Assembly: GCF_029867415.1 (NCBI RefSeq)
Contig: NC_081182.1
Coordinates: 10,174,646 to 10,238,645, forward strand
Length of the DNA stretch: 64,000 nt
Origin: Vicia villosa
Taxonomy: Eukaryota; Streptophyta; Magnoliopsida; Fabales; Fabaceae
Direction: 5' to 3'
Notes under the pieces: generated by a model
What the model saw: only the letters and a program-made list of their open reading frames with translations
The model's database searches: none
What the model was told of the DNA's origin: nothing
Position numbers and translations under genes: made by a program
Part shown: positions 33,718-47,956 of the stretch, in pieces
Numbering within the stretch: position 1 is the first letter of the stretch
Layout of the letters: every line of letters starts with the position of its first letter

Positions 33718-34944
33718 TATGCAAAAACAAAAAAAGCGCGTTTCAAATAAGCGCGTTTCAGAAAAGCGAAAACCACAAACTCAGAATCAGAGTTTGAGGC
33801 TTGGATTAGATCTAAACTTTTTCTATATAAAAACTTAAATCCCAAACAAACACATTGTTGTTTTTCGCTTGCTTGAAAACTCAATGTAGCAACTTCCTTA
33901 AACGGAACATAGAAAATTTGCTGTTATTACAGCTAAACGACAAGGAATGACAACGACAATGGCTATGTTTGGAAATAGGTTTTGTTTGAATCGTTGAACG
34001 GAACAAAGAAGGATCAACAACAACGTAGTACAGTGTTTGGTTTGGGTTGAAGAAAATGGATCTAACCCGACCCGAATACGGTGGTTACGGTTACGATGGA
34101 TCTCGCGGGAGATTATTTCTGCTAATAGATTTGGAAGTATCTGTGAAAGTAGGTAGGTATATCAAATGTTGAAGGACGGAAATACCCTTGATGAAGTTAG
34201 ATGATTTTGGGTTTTGTCGGTGGGTTTGAAGGGTATAAAAGGAAAGTGAGGGAGTCAAAAGATTGACTGATGCTAGCATTGTCGGTGGGATTGTTATTGA
34301 TTTGGATCGTTGATTTGCTGGCTGTTGAGAAAAGGGAGGAGAGGTTGAGTGAAAATAACCCTTCACCTTCTTGACTATTTATTTTACTTCAACTTTAATT
34401 AAATTTTTGATGTGTTTGTGTTTGTGTCCTTAACGTGAGGATTTTAGCTTTTATTTATTTTGATGTTGTCCTATAATCTTTTTAATTTCTTTTTTGTTTC
34501 ATGCTTTTGACATTGAGTATACAAAACAAAAAGAAGCAAAGAATAACATCAATAAGTAAACTTTTCAAAAAAAATATTTATCATGTAATCAAATTCAAAG
34601 AAGGTGGTATAGGAAATCAATGTGAGCATGATAACGATGTAGAGTACAATCTTAGATTAAATATATTTTTTAGTCTCGTACCTAGTTCATTTTGGTCATA
34701 TTTTTTTAAAGTGACCATTTCGATTATTTATATTCTCAAACAGAGTCAGAGTCACGTAAGTTCATACTGTCAAAATATCAATAACGGCGTCAAATATATA
34801 ATATGTGGCGTTTGAGGTGGAATTGCATCTTCAACACCTTTTTCACTGCGAATCTCTGATTCCTTACCCTTAACTAACCCTGATTTGAAAATCGTAAGAA
34901 ACCCCTCAAACGAAACCTAAATCAAAATATTTGGTTTCTTAATC
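33718..34944. other. Upstream region of the GH9 gene; no gene seen
   Basis: Expected to contain the GH9 promoter and 5' leader. TTTTCTATATAAAAAC near 33820 could be a TATA region about 100 bp upstream of the start codon (on the minus strand TATATAG). The rest is AT-rich with no recognisable coding sequence. Confidence 0.35.
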
Positions 34945-35440
34945 ATGCGTTTTGGGCGTGGTTCATCATCATCAGCAAAAAACAAGAGTGTTCAAAATTT
35001 TGAATCACATGTTTATAGTTGTTCTAATATTCGTTGAAAACCTAGTTATCATTCTGGAGACCTTATTGTTCTTCAAAAGGCAAGAACATTTAGCAACTAT
35101 GGAATTTTTTTTTTAAGGTTACCCATATTTTAAGGTAAACTGAAGTGTAAATATTATAGGTTATACTTTTGTTGAATCTTCTACTTATGATATTGTTTGT
35201 TTCATTCTTAATTTCTATAGGGATATAAGCACACTGGTTGTGGCTTCTTTAACTAGTTCTACGAAGAAGCTAGAAATGAAAATGAGTAATTCATGATGAA
35301 GCATCAAAGTAGGATGGATATGTTAACAACAGATATCGAGGAAGCAAAAAAGGGAGGTTGAAGGAATAAGGCTCAATAATGTTGAATTAGAAATTGCTAT
35401 GAAAAATTAGATCAAGTGGAAAAAGTTTTGGAAGTTTATG
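34945..35440 (+). pseudogene. Possible GRF-type zinc-finger gene relic
   Basis: An ATG at 34945 begins MRFGRGSSSSSAKN, then a Cys- and Ser-containing stretch with a stop. After an intron-like region ending TTTCTATAG at 35220 comes YKHTGCGFFN followed by acidic and coiled-coil-like residues (MDMLTTDIEEAKK). Ser-rich start, Cys region, GCGFF and a coiled tail is the order seen in short plant GRF zinc-finger proteins, often linked to transposons. Internal stops make it a relic. The match is weak. Confidence 0.3.
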
Positions 35441-36055
35441 TTTTTTTATGTGTTCACTTTTGTAATAGTCAAGATGTTGTAATTGACTATGTTAGCAATC
35501 TAAGATTCACTATGTACCAGTTTCCCTATGTTAGGTTTAGTTGATAATGTACCAGCTTTAGATGTAATTACACTATGTTAGTTGAATTCAAGATGTTGTA
35601 ATTAACTATGTATGATTATATCAGTTGAATTCAATGTTGACTTAGTAATATGAGTATACTAAAATGCAGTATACCATTTTGCTTGCAAAATTCAATGCAG
35701 TATACCAAAATTCAAAGTTGACTTGCAAAATGCAATATCAAAATTCAGTATCAAAATATGAGTATCAATGTTGACTTGATAATGGTTCAATATCAATATA
35801 TAAGTCGAATTCAAATTGCTATAATGTTGGTTTAAGTTGACTGAATGTATCAAACCACACTATACGAGTAAAATGACAATAAACATGTTCACATTCATTC
35901 AACCGTATTCACAGTCATTCAAACTTGTTCAAATATTATTACAAAACATAGTTCAGAATATATTAGATTGTTGGAGTGGTTCAGAATATAGATAAACATT
36001 AGAAATACAAAAGTGGGTCCAGAATATAGCTAAACATCTTTAAGTAGTGATGAGT
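35441..36055. other. AT-rich intergenic stretch with recurring GAATTCAA words
   Basis: The words GTTGAATTCAA, AATGTTGACTTG and AATGCAGTATACCA recur irregularly between 35580 and 35830. No gene or clear element borders were seen. Confidence 0.3.
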
Positions 36056-39000
36056 GGAGACTAAAATTTTCGGATGCAAATATTAAAGTTTTAACTAGAA
36101 TTAAATTTTATGGTCATCATCCTATCTTGATTTCACCATTATCGGCTATGCATAATGTAGAGCCAAGGATTTTTTTTGTTTAAAAGCGCCTAGATGATTG
36201 ATGACACGTATCAAGACATGATAAGAGGGGCGTGATGGAATGAGGATAGTATAAATAACAATCTAGAACAAGTGATGAAGGGATATTAAAGTTTGGAAAA
36301 TCAATTCTTTTAATCAAGTCATAGGGAGAAAAAAGGAGATTATGGTCAGATTGAATGGTATTCAAATTTTCTTACAACAGAATGATAATTACGCAGGCTT
36401 GAATAAATTAGAGCAAAAACTTCAAGTAGAGTTGAATACCATCCTAAATAAATAGGAACTAATATGGTTTCAAATATTGAGAGCTAAATGGTTAGTTGAT
36501 GGTGACCATAATACGAAATACTACCACTTTTAAACTGTTAACAAAAGGAAGAATAAGATTGTTAGGTTGCAGAATAATAATGGCCAGTGGATCGAGGAAA
36601 ATAAATAACTTTAACTTTTGGTTAATGATTACTATAATAACCCGTTCATGATCAAGGATAATTGGAGTGATTGGAAGCAAACAAGTATTACTTTTCAGAG
36701 GCTTGATACTGCAATCCAATTGAGGTTAAATGAGGAAGCTAGTGAGTAGTGACAAAGAAGTTAAGTGTGATATGTTTGCGATGAAGCCTTGGAAGGTGCC
36801 TAGGCCTGACAGTTTTCCTGGAGGTTTTATTAAAAATCCTGGGACGTTGTAGGGAGGAAGGTGTGTGAATTTGTGAAGAATGTTTGCATGAACCCGTGGG
36901 ATATTGATAATGTTAATTAGACAAAAATTTGCTTGATTCCTATGGTAGAGAATCCATAAAAAGTTACTCAATTTCCTCCCATATATCTTTGTAATACTAT
37001 TTACAAAGTGGCGAGTAAGGTTATAGTAGAAAGATTAGAGATCTGCATTCTTAACCTTGTGTCTCCGTATCAAACCAATTTTGTGCCAGGTAGGTCTATC
37101 AATGAGAATATCATTATAGCAAAGGAGGTGATGCATGTCATGCACAAAAAAAAGGGTATTTTGCTATCGAAATTGATCTTAGTTGGCATTTTATCTAGCA
37201 AATTCTTAGAGAGACAAATTTTCCTACAGGTATGATAAATGTTATCATGCATTCAGTTACTAGCATGGAAACAAATGTTAATTGGAATGGGGCCACAAGC
37301 GATTTTTTTTGTCCTCGACGTGGCATCAGGAATGGGAGGTCCAATTTCTTTGTATCTCATTGTCTTGTGGATGGAAAAACTTTCGCATATTATTAAGCAC
37401 GAAGTGGTGAGTAAGAAGTAGAGCACAATTAATATGGGTAGACATGGTCCTAATATTTCACACCTTATGTTTGCAGATGATCTGTTGTTGTTTGGTGAAA
37501 CTTCTGAGAGTAAAATGGTTTGTGTTATGAAAACTCTCTGAGAGTTGTATAATATGTTTGGCCAAGAAATTAGTAATGATAAGACAAGCATCTTATCCTC
37601 TAATAATGTTCCTAGAAGTTTGAAGTTGAAACTTACTCAAATTTCTAGATTCAGAGAGACCAGTGATTTTGGGAAGTACCTGAGAGTGTCGCTTAGTGGG
37701 AAAACGCTTAAGAGATCTAATTACAATTATATTGTGGAGCAGATTTCTAGGAAGCTTGTGAGTTGGATAACAAACCATTTATCTTTTGCAGGTCAAGTTA
37801 CTTTAGTGAAGAGTGTTATAGAAGCCATTTTAGTTTACACTATGATGACAAATATGTTTCCTAAAGGTTGTACAAATGAAATTCAAAGGATGCAAAGGAA
37901 TTTATTTGGGGTGACTCAATTGATAAAAAAATATGCACACGGTTAAGTGGGAAATGTTAATTATGCCTAATTCAATGGGCGGGCTTGGATTAAGGAAGCT
38001 TGACATTATGAATAAATCTTGTATAATGAAGCTTGGGTGGAAGATCATCAGTTAGTCAGATAATTTTTGGTGTATTGTTATTGAGAAGTGGATATAAAGG
38101 TTTGGATTTGCATGAGTATCTTCAGTATATAGGAACCAATTCTAGCCTTTGGAAAGAGATAGTTAAATGTGTTCCTCACTGTTTGTCGACGGGTGTATAG
38201 AGCATTGGTGATTTGCAGAATATTTAAGCCTAGAGCGATAACTGGATGGAACTAGGAGTGAGTATCAACGATTTTGACGTCCAAATTCCTAAAGAGCTTA
38301 TGAGAATAAAGTTGGTTGAGTTGATTGATGAGAAAGAGGGATAAAATTGGCAAAAATTGCAGACTTGGATGCCTAACTCGTTGGTGAGCATAATTCAATC
38401 TATCCTCCCCCAGGTTGATTATAACCATGTGAGTTTATAGTTACAGGAACATCCGACAGAGAATTTTTTGTTTAAGAGATGTACTAGGTGTTATTGAAAT
38501 GAGATGATAAGTATGAGGATAAAGATTGGTTACTAATATGGAAACTGAAGGTTCCAGAGAGAATCAAAAGTTTTATTTGGTTGATGAAACAAGACAACCT
38601 TCTAACCATTTTCAGCAAAAGTAGGAAAGGTTTAGGTTCTGCAAATTGTAATTTATGTGGGACTGTTTGTGAGAACATAATGCATGCTCTTAGGGATTTC
38701 CCTAAAGCCATGAATCTTTGGAAGAAAGTGGTCCCTGGAGAAATCATGCAAGCTTTCTATCATGCAGATTTGGAAGAGTGGATTTGCTTAAACTTAACAG
38801 TGAAGAACAACCCTGGTAATGATTGAAGCGGGTTTTGGGCCACAGGGTATCACATGTTGTGGTTTTAGAGGAACAAAGAGGAGCATGATGGAGAATTTAC
38901 AAGGCATTTTGATCCTGAATTTATATTTCATAATTAGGATATTGATGTAGAGATTGCTCTGAATGACACGGTGGAGAGAGTTGGATCGAAGAGCGTGATT

Positions 39001-39480
39001 GGTAGGGAGGGTGTGAGTAAGGAGAATAAAGTTTTTGGCTGTGGGGTGAGTGATTATAGACAAAAGAAGTCAGTGGCTGTGTAGTTTCACGAAATCCTTG
39101 GGACATTGCAGTGCGTTCATGGTAGAGTTGTGGGGGATTTAAAGGCCTTAAGCTTACAAAATCCTTAGGATAAAAAGGTTGAGATTCATGTAGACTCCTC
39201 TAATATGATTCAAGTAAATGAAAATGGCAAGACAAATAGAGGATGTGATTTGGCCTTGCTTAAGCAGATTAGGAGACTAATCGATGATCATGAGGTGGTT
39301 AATGTGGTGCATACTTTAGAGAAACGAATAAGTGTGTTGACGCAATAGTGGATGTAGGTTTCCTGGTTGATACAAGTTTTAGACATTTCAATTCGCCCCC
39401 TCTAATGGTGTGATTGTAGCTTTTTTCTCTTTCTGGGCTTAAGCCCTCCTTATTTTAAAATAACCATATTATTGACTACA
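36056..39480 (+). pseudogene. Second L1-type LINE ORF2 relic, heavily decayed
   Basis: Plus-strand pieces appear in the expected order. AKWLVDGDHNTKYYHF is near 36490 and NNNGQWIEE near 36570. RT parts follow, with FVPGRSINENIIIAKEV near 37085, MFADDLLLFGE near 37470 and a QISRKLVSWITNHLSFAGQ block near 37740. A zf-RVT region follows (RIKSFIWLMKQDN, CNLCGTVCENIMHALRDFP near 38650). An RNase H-like C-terminus comes last (VEIHVDSSNMIQVN near 39180, CDLALLKQIRRLI). Stops and frame changes occur about every 50-100 codons. It ends near GGGCTTAAGCCCTCC (39435) without a clear poly(A) tail. The RNase H domain distinguishes it from the cut-off LINE at 18311-24060. Confidence 0.75.
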
Positions 39481-39778
39481 GTTACCAAATTAACAATAAA
39501 TAGAAACTAGACGTACACCCGTGCAACAATATACAAATATGTGATATTGAATTATTTATCTAAAAAAAATATTATTAATAACTATTGTACTATATTTTTT
39601 TGAATATATTAATATGGATATGTAAATCACAAAATTTATATAATTTATAAGTTGCAATATACTACTATGAGATGCCTTAGAGGTTATCTTTAAATTTAAA
39701 GAATCAAAAGTAAATTGAGTGGGAAAAAAATTATTATTACTTTAAAATAATCAAATTGTAATTTATTGCCCTTACGAA

Positions 39779-40692
39779 TAGGGGTGTTCAAAACCAAACC
39801 GGCCCAATAGAAAACCGCAAAACCGAACCAAACCAAACCGAAACCGCAAAAAACCGCATTTAGTTCAGATGTGTTTGGGTCATTTTTTAAAAAACCGCAC
39901 GGTTCGGTTCGGTTTGCGGTTTGTATTTTACAAACCAAACCAAACCGAACCAAACCGCATTATCTTACAACCCCCAAACTTCAATTAACTTATATCCAAC
40001 TCAAACTCACACCTATTATGCCTTAAGCTTACGATTACGGATGATTTTCTCTTCCTCACACTAAAAGTTTCAGTTTAAGTCTTCTCAAATCTCTTCTAGC
40101 GGTATTGCACCTTCTTGTCATCTTCTTTTTCAAATACATATCGCATATTCTTTTCTAGTCTTTCATCTCTTAAGTTCTTTCTTTTTCATCTTATTATTTT
40201 TATTCTAATGTTCTCTCTTCTAATTACATTTTTAATGTTCCTCTTCTTATCTAATCGCATCTCTTCTGTTATTTCTTCTTCATCTTCTTTAATATTTCAC
40301 CTCCTCTTTTTTTCTATTTCATTATAATATTTTTTATACTATTTTATGCTACTATTTTATGTTTTTTATTCCACTTTTATCTAATATTATTTTTGTATAT
40401 TAAATGGAAAGTTGTTATCCAAATATGATGAATTTTGTTGTTATTTGATAACGAATAAATGACTAAATACAAAGTTATGTTATCATCAATATGTATATGT
40501 ATGGCTCAATAAACTTTTGTAAAAAAAAACCGAACCAACCGAACCAATCCAAACCGCATTGGTTTGGTTTGGTTTGGTTTGGTTTTATTTCTAAAAGCCA
40601 ACCAAACCAAACCAAACCGCACACTTTTTCCTCTTGCGGTTCGGATGATTTTTTACGTCAAAACCGCCCAAACCGCACCGCGAACACCCCTA
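39779..40692. mobile_element. Non-autonomous hAT element with perfect 8-bp TSD
   Basis: Terminal inverted repeat TAGGGGTGTTC / GAACACCCCTA, flanked by perfect CTTACGAA repeats (39771-39778 and 40693-40700). Both end regions, for about 190 bases each, are packed with AAACCAAACCG and its complement GGTTTGGTTT, so the termini can fold internally as well as with each other. The 914-bp body has no transposase. The centre (40000-40480) is T-rich and unremarkable. Confidence 0.9.
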
Positions 40693-41061
40693 CTTACGAA
40701 TCACCTATATGCTTACAAATCATTTATATCCATAAAACCCTTAATTGGCAATGACTTTCTATCAATCAAATGTTTTATTTTTTTGTCCTATTGGTCTTTA
40801 TTTGATATTTATTTTTTTATAATAATAAAATACTTTTGTATGTAAATACTGTATTTTTATTTCATTCATAAATTTATTTTAATTCCCTTTTTCCCGTGAA
40901 TTCTAGTTTCATTAAAAAAAATTGAATATACCACGCCGATTTGTTAGGCATAAATGATGAGATTTGATTGATACAGATTCAATCACTCATTTTTTCTCGG
41001 ACACATGGTCATAACTTTGTCTCAATTCAAATACTACTAAGCTAAGAGGTCTACTACAGAT
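40693..41061. other. AT-rich intergenic stretch
   Basis: Nothing recognisable apart from the target duplication bases of the two neighbouring hAT elements. Confidence 0.5.
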
Positions 41062-41356
41062 TAGGGCCGATTTTGAATCTGTGCAACCTAACCCGTTGCA
41101 CAGAAGAAGGACCTCAAATTTTAAATATGAGCTTCATGAATTAAATAATAAAACAAATTGTATTTTGATATTTATTATAGGTTGCTCATGCGCTAGCTTC
41201 AGATCAGGTGACGCAGGTTCAACCTTTTTTTACTATAAAATTTTAGATAATCTTTATTTTTTATAATTAATCTTGTTCTATAAAAATATATATGGTTAAA
41301 TTTTATTTTATAATAATATATTTAAAAAATTGAATATTATTTTTTTAAAAAAACAA

Positions 41357-42157
<801 letters not shown>

Positions 42158-42216
42158 TTTTAAAAATAAATTTTTAAATTTTGAACAGGGCTTCCAAATT
42201 GTTTGAGACGACCCTG

Positions 42217-42638
42217 CTACAGATCATAAATTATTTAAATATAATAAATAAAAAATTATTTATTTAGAAATAATGAATTATTGAAGTTCATATTATTAAT
42301 TATTTTAAAGTTAAAAATAAAAAGATGTTTCTTTTTTTTCTTTTTTGGAGACAATTGGAAAAGAAAGAAATAACCAATAATATGAAGATAATCATGTATT
42401 TACAAGTAAAAAACTGCTTACAATATTTTAATGCAATGAAATATTGTAATACAAAGAAAATGCTAAAAATATATTTTCATTAATTCCAAAAATAATTTGT
42501 TTAATTAAAATTTCATCATCTCCATTTAATTGCTACTTTAAGTCACAAACTCTCTTATAAAGTAAATGTACCATAATTAATTTTTGTTAAATATAAAGAA
42601 ATAATAATTATTGTAGTAACAATAATCATAATATTTTT
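42217..42638. other. AT-rich stretch just left of duplicated copy 2
   Basis: No gene seen. It is the natural left flank of copy 2; the matching flank of copy 1 is hidden by the N gap. Confidence 0.5.
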
Positions 42639-43296
42639 CAATCAAGTTTTAAATTTTAAAAAAAAAATAAAGGTAATAGTATTATTTTTATAACAAAAAC
42701 AATATAATTTTGAACATTCTATTTATTTATAAGAGAAAAAGATTATATTTATTCTAAAATCATAAGCACCATGATAGATCAAATAAATATTACAAAAAAT
42801 ATTAATGTTTAATTTCTAAATATTAAAGAATTAAATTAAATTAAATTTCATCATCAAGAAACATAATTATTTATAAAATCCATATACAAATATTTAAATA
42901 ATAAGATGTGTAGGTTGAACTATCATGAGACCTCTGTTATTTATGGAGAAACAAACTACACACAAATTAAACTTTTAGCAAAATTTTGTTTCACCTTATA
43001 AAGCTCAAGGCTTACATTCGGTATAAATTCACAATAGAAATAGCATCGTTCTGAAGCTGAAATGCTATTTCCGTTGCAATTTTGGCAACCGCCTATAACT
43101 ATTCTCAAATTCATTATTCGTGTCTCTGTTGCATTAGTTAGAACTATTATCCAAACTCACATGAATTGCATTGCATGGCATTTTCGGGCCCCGATATAAT
43201 GAGCACATAAACTTTGGGAAATTTTAATAAGTTGGAAAAACACCCGATAAAAATTTTAAAATATATTTTAAATTTCGAAGATGTATCTCTGAAGGC

Positions 43297-43892
43297 TAGA
43301 GTGGACAATGAATTGAACCAATTCGAAAATAGTTTAGAAGTCAATTTGATAATTAAATCGTTGAACTAAATTCATGAATCAAATGAGCTGAATATAAGTT
43401 AAAAATTAAGTTCGTTAATTAAATAAACTGAACTTAAACTATACATAATTTGACTCGTTAGGTTCATGAGTGAACTTAAATATATATGAGATGAGTTATA
43501 ATATAAATCTTAACTCTATTTTCTTTCAATCTAACGATTTTAATTGATAATTTATATTCTCAAGTGAGCAAAATATTTTTAAAAATAATTATAAAAATAA
43601 AATCAACGTCGTATAATTTCGATCATATGACTTTTATTTTTTTTATTTTAAAAAAATATTAATTTTGAAAGTCAAATATATAAAGTATAGATTTTAAAAA
43701 TTGACTTTTAAGTCCGTGAAACAAATTAATTGAACAGAAAGAGATGAATCGAGTTGTTCGTGAATTTCTAACGAGTCAAGTTTGAGCTGGAAAAAAGTTT
43801 GTGACGAACTCGAATCGATATTTGAGCTGAACCAATTCTTAACGAGTCGAACTGAGGTGAGTTCGACTCGACTCGACTCATTTCCAACCCTA
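43297..43892. mobile_element. hAT-like non-autonomous element (copy 2)
   Basis: Same element as 24819-25414, including the 6-of-8 matching flanks. Confidence 0.5.
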
Positions 43893-44237
43893 CTGGATGC
43901 ATATGTATCTTCAGTCAAGTCAAAAGTCATACTCAATATATTTTGTAAAAATATAATCCAAAGATATATTTCCGATATAGTTCAGTTTACACCCCATACA
44001 TTCTTATCTGAAACGCCCCTTTTTACCATAGATTGTTTCGGAGATGCATCTCCGTATTCACACCAGACCGAATTCGGAGATGCATTTTCGTAACGAGACC
44101 AGAAAGTAAATTTCAAATTTGTTTTAGTGATGTTCAGATAAAATTGATGATATAGCAAAGGTAATACTATGATGAATTAGATCACACAATCGATATATAG
44201 AAAATGACATATATAAAGTAATATAAGTTACAACCAC

Positions 44238-44438
44238 CTCTTTCACCGCCTCCACCAAAAGTTATATTCATTGCAAAGATACCGATTTTTGTGCATAAAT
44301 ATATTGAACGAATCGTCAATGTTGAGGGTGATGGTAACTGCGGTTTTCAAGTTGGTTCTACTTTGCTCGGTAAACGATAAGAGGATCACACACTTGTCTG
44401 CCATCAACTTATCCAAGAGTTGAGGGATCACAAAGAAT
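44238..44438 (+). pseudogene. OTU-type cysteine protease fragment (copy 2)
   Basis: Same as 25760-25960, with DGNCGF and the same in-frame stop. Confidence 0.6.
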
Positions 44439-44517
44439 GATATAGGCCTACATGAAAAAAAATTTAAAGCAATTTAAAGAAATTGACATTCTTATTTATA
44501 GCTCTTACAGGTTTGCT

Positions 44518-46328
44518 CATTTCATTCATTTAGCGAAAGTTTTGCAACTATGACTTGGCTAACCAATTTTATGCTAAATTCTCTAAATGACATTTTGGTG
44601 TTAATATAGTGGACTATCTAGGTCATATAATATCAGGATAAGGTGTGCAAGATGATCCTACAAAGGTGAAATATATTTTAGCGTGGCCTACTCCTAAATC
44701 ACTTACGACATTACGAGCTTTTTAAGGTCTAACAGGTTTTTATAGACAATTTGTGCAAACATTAAGCCATTATTTCTAGCCCATTGATGGATTTACTCAA
44801 AGCACCAACCCTGCATTGGAATGATGCGAGAGAGGCAACATTCACTTAACTTAAATATGTTATGACAAAACTACCAGTTTTAACATTACCTGGTTTTTCT
44901 CTACCTTTTCAAGTTACCAAACTGATGCTTCGTGTGTGACCATCAGTGTCGTTATTTCTCAACAGGGATATCCTATTGCTTTCTTCAACCGTAAGATGTG
45001 TTCTCGGCTATGTTCATCTTTTGCAAATGTGATGGGATTATTTATTGTTACATGAACCATAAAGAAATGACATCAATATTTACTAGGCCACACATTTTGT
45101 ATTTATACAGATTACAAAAGTCTCAAGAATTTACTCACATAAACTATTCATACCCCAGAACAACCGAAATGGTTAATTAAACTCATTAGCTATAATTTTG
45201 AGATCCATTACAAACAGTAAAGAGAATGTCGTGGCTGATGAATTATCTTGAATACCAGAATACCCCACCACTCCACTTTGAGCAGCGGTAAGTTCCTCAA
45301 TTTTCCCATTATTCACTCAATTTCATAATTTTTATTCTATTAATTATGTTGGCAAGAATCTAGTAGCCAAACTCCGGGGCAGTAAAACGATACAACACAA
45401 GTTTAATTACCGATCTAGAATCCCTTAATATCAAGAACGAATATTCATTCCCCAAGAAGCAAACTGCATTCCCCCTCCTTGTTGGAATAACATTCTTCAC
45501 ATTTTGGGGGCATTCCAGAATCAAAACTACTTTGTCATGTTTATCTGTATATATTTTTGGTCGGGGATGTCAAAAGCTTCATCACCAATTGTCCCATATG
45601 TCAATACAACAAATACAACACACATGCTCCTTATGGACTTTTGCAACCTCTTCCAGTACCACAAGTATGGGAGGACATATCCATGGAGTTCATCACCAAT
45701 TTACCTTACTCTTCTAAAATCACTTCCCTTTATGAGAACTTAACAAGCAGTGAATTTACTCAAACAAAATTTAGAAACAGCAAGACATTGTATTGTACAA
45801 CAAGCAAACTCTAAACACTGGGATTAAGAGTTTTCAAAAGATCAATGAGTCTACCTGAAACTTCAATCATATCGTCAATCATCAGTATAACATCATCCTT
45901 CTCAAAAGCTGGCTAAACGGTATTAGATATCATTTTGTATCCTTCAGCACATTGGAAAGGTTGGATATGAACTGAGCTACCAACCATGGCACGTATCCAC
46001 CCGTGTGTTCCACATCTCACTATTGAACTCTGCTCTCGCAAACCAGAAATGCTAATTTGCCCCATCTCTATTTGCAATGCCAATGCAAAAAGAAGAACCG
46101 TTAATTCAATGGGAGGGTCAACAAGTAACTGAAGCTACGTCGGAACCAAAACTCGACTTTGCATCTTTTTTCCCTGGTTTTGATCTTGACGACAAGATCT
46201 ATTTCAGAGACAAAGCTTCACAGTGAAATTGGGCTTACTATTATTGCATCCAAACCCAAACGCGCCACAAAGCCACCAACATATTATGGAGAATTTTTAG
46301 ATAATGAACAATTAATGTTAACAATTAT
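44518..46328 (+). pseudogene. Ty3/gypsy pol relic (copy 2)
   Basis: Same series of RT, RNase H and integrase pieces and the same stops as 26040-27850. Confidence 0.75.
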
Positions 46329-46948
46329 CTTTTACAGTTTCAATAAAAAGAGTTCGAGAAAACTGCCTTTATTCTAAATAATAGAAAGTATAAGCAAGTT
46401 ATTAACAACAACAAAAAATCCTAGTCTTCCTCCCTTTGTTGTTCCTACTCTAACTGAAGCGATTAATAACAATTCTCCTTACACTATCAACTAGTTCCAA
46501 AACAAACTTTATACCCTACTCTAATTGAAGCAATTAATTACAATTCTCCTTACACTATCAACTAGTTCCAAAATAAACTTTATATTTGGTAAACTGAAAA
46601 ACATTCTGCTCATAAAAGAAGGGGCATATTGTCCATGCTTGTCCACAAAACAAAGAAAACAGCCCCACCCAAGGGAATTTGGACGAAATGACAGAGTCTT
46701 TTCCAGCCTAACTAGAGGTTTTGGGTTCGATCCATGTCCTAGACATGCAACAGTGTTAAATCTCTTGAGGAAGAGCTTAGTCACCTATATGGTCTTACAC
46801 AATTCGAGAAATTAGTCTCTGCAATTGCACGCAAAGAATACCCCAATTTATACCAAAAAATATCTTGAGGGAGAGCTTGGTCGCCTATATGATCATACAC
46901 GGTTCGAGGGATAAATCATGACAGAGTTACATTTAAATACAGATCTAT

Positions 46949-47465
46949 CAAGGTTGTCAGAATCGAGAGTTTACTTTGAATCGAAAGAGTATAGTAAGAT
47001 CGAAAAATCGTAAATCGCAACCAAAATCGGTGGATTCTACTCAAATCGTTTTGTTGAATCGAAAGGGGAAATCAAGATCGCATAATCGAAAATCGCAACC
47101 AAAATCGATGGATTCAACTCATAATAGTATATAACTATATAACTATATATATACAGATTAACCTGTTAGCCATAGTCCATATTAGAAACAATTATTATCC
47201 CAGAACAGTCAATTATTAGCCCAGAACAGAACAATTATTAAACGGGTCGCCTTTACCCATTCTAAAATTACCCACAATAAAAAAAGCCCAAAATCGGTGG
47301 AATCCATATAAAATCGCGGATTTTGCTGCGATTCTGCGATTTTGTGCAATTTTATTGGGATTTTGCTCTGGATTAGGATTCTACTCACGATTCAGATCGT
47401 TTAGGGTGAGCAAAATCGCAAAATCCATGGATTTTACGATTCTGATCGCGATTCTGATAACAGTG
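46949..47465. mobile_element. hAT-type MITE with 8-bp TSD (copy 2)
   Basis: Same as 28471-28987, with AGATCTAT repeats at 46941-46948 and 47466-47473. Confidence 0.75.
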
Positions 47466-47956
47466 AGATCTATGCCTAAATATGCTATCTTCTCACATAG
47501 GGATCTATGTCTAGCTCATGCTGTTTATCTCGCTATACATCCTACTATCAACATGGTTTGTTGAAATTAAATGACACATTGTTACATCCATCCATGAAAT
47601 TTCATTTTCAACCAAAACCAAACCACTACACAAAAAATTATATAATGATAGGTAGATTTCTAGTGTTATTTTTGTCACTATTGTTATTCAATCCGGAAAA
47701 AATCCTTTTAAATAAACAATAATCCCATAAAGAGATTTGCAGAAGATTAAATTACAAACCCATTCTTATATTTTCCAGAAACAATACAAATTTCAATTCA
47801 GCTTCTCCTCTGCGGGACTTGAAGCAACCTGTGTGATGATATGATAGTGCTGAATGTCCCAAAAAGGAGACCCCTGAAAACAAAATGACGATTTTGGGGC
47901 TTCTTCAACAAAAACCATCTTGCTAGATTAAATTGTCATATGTCTTGATGTTATAA

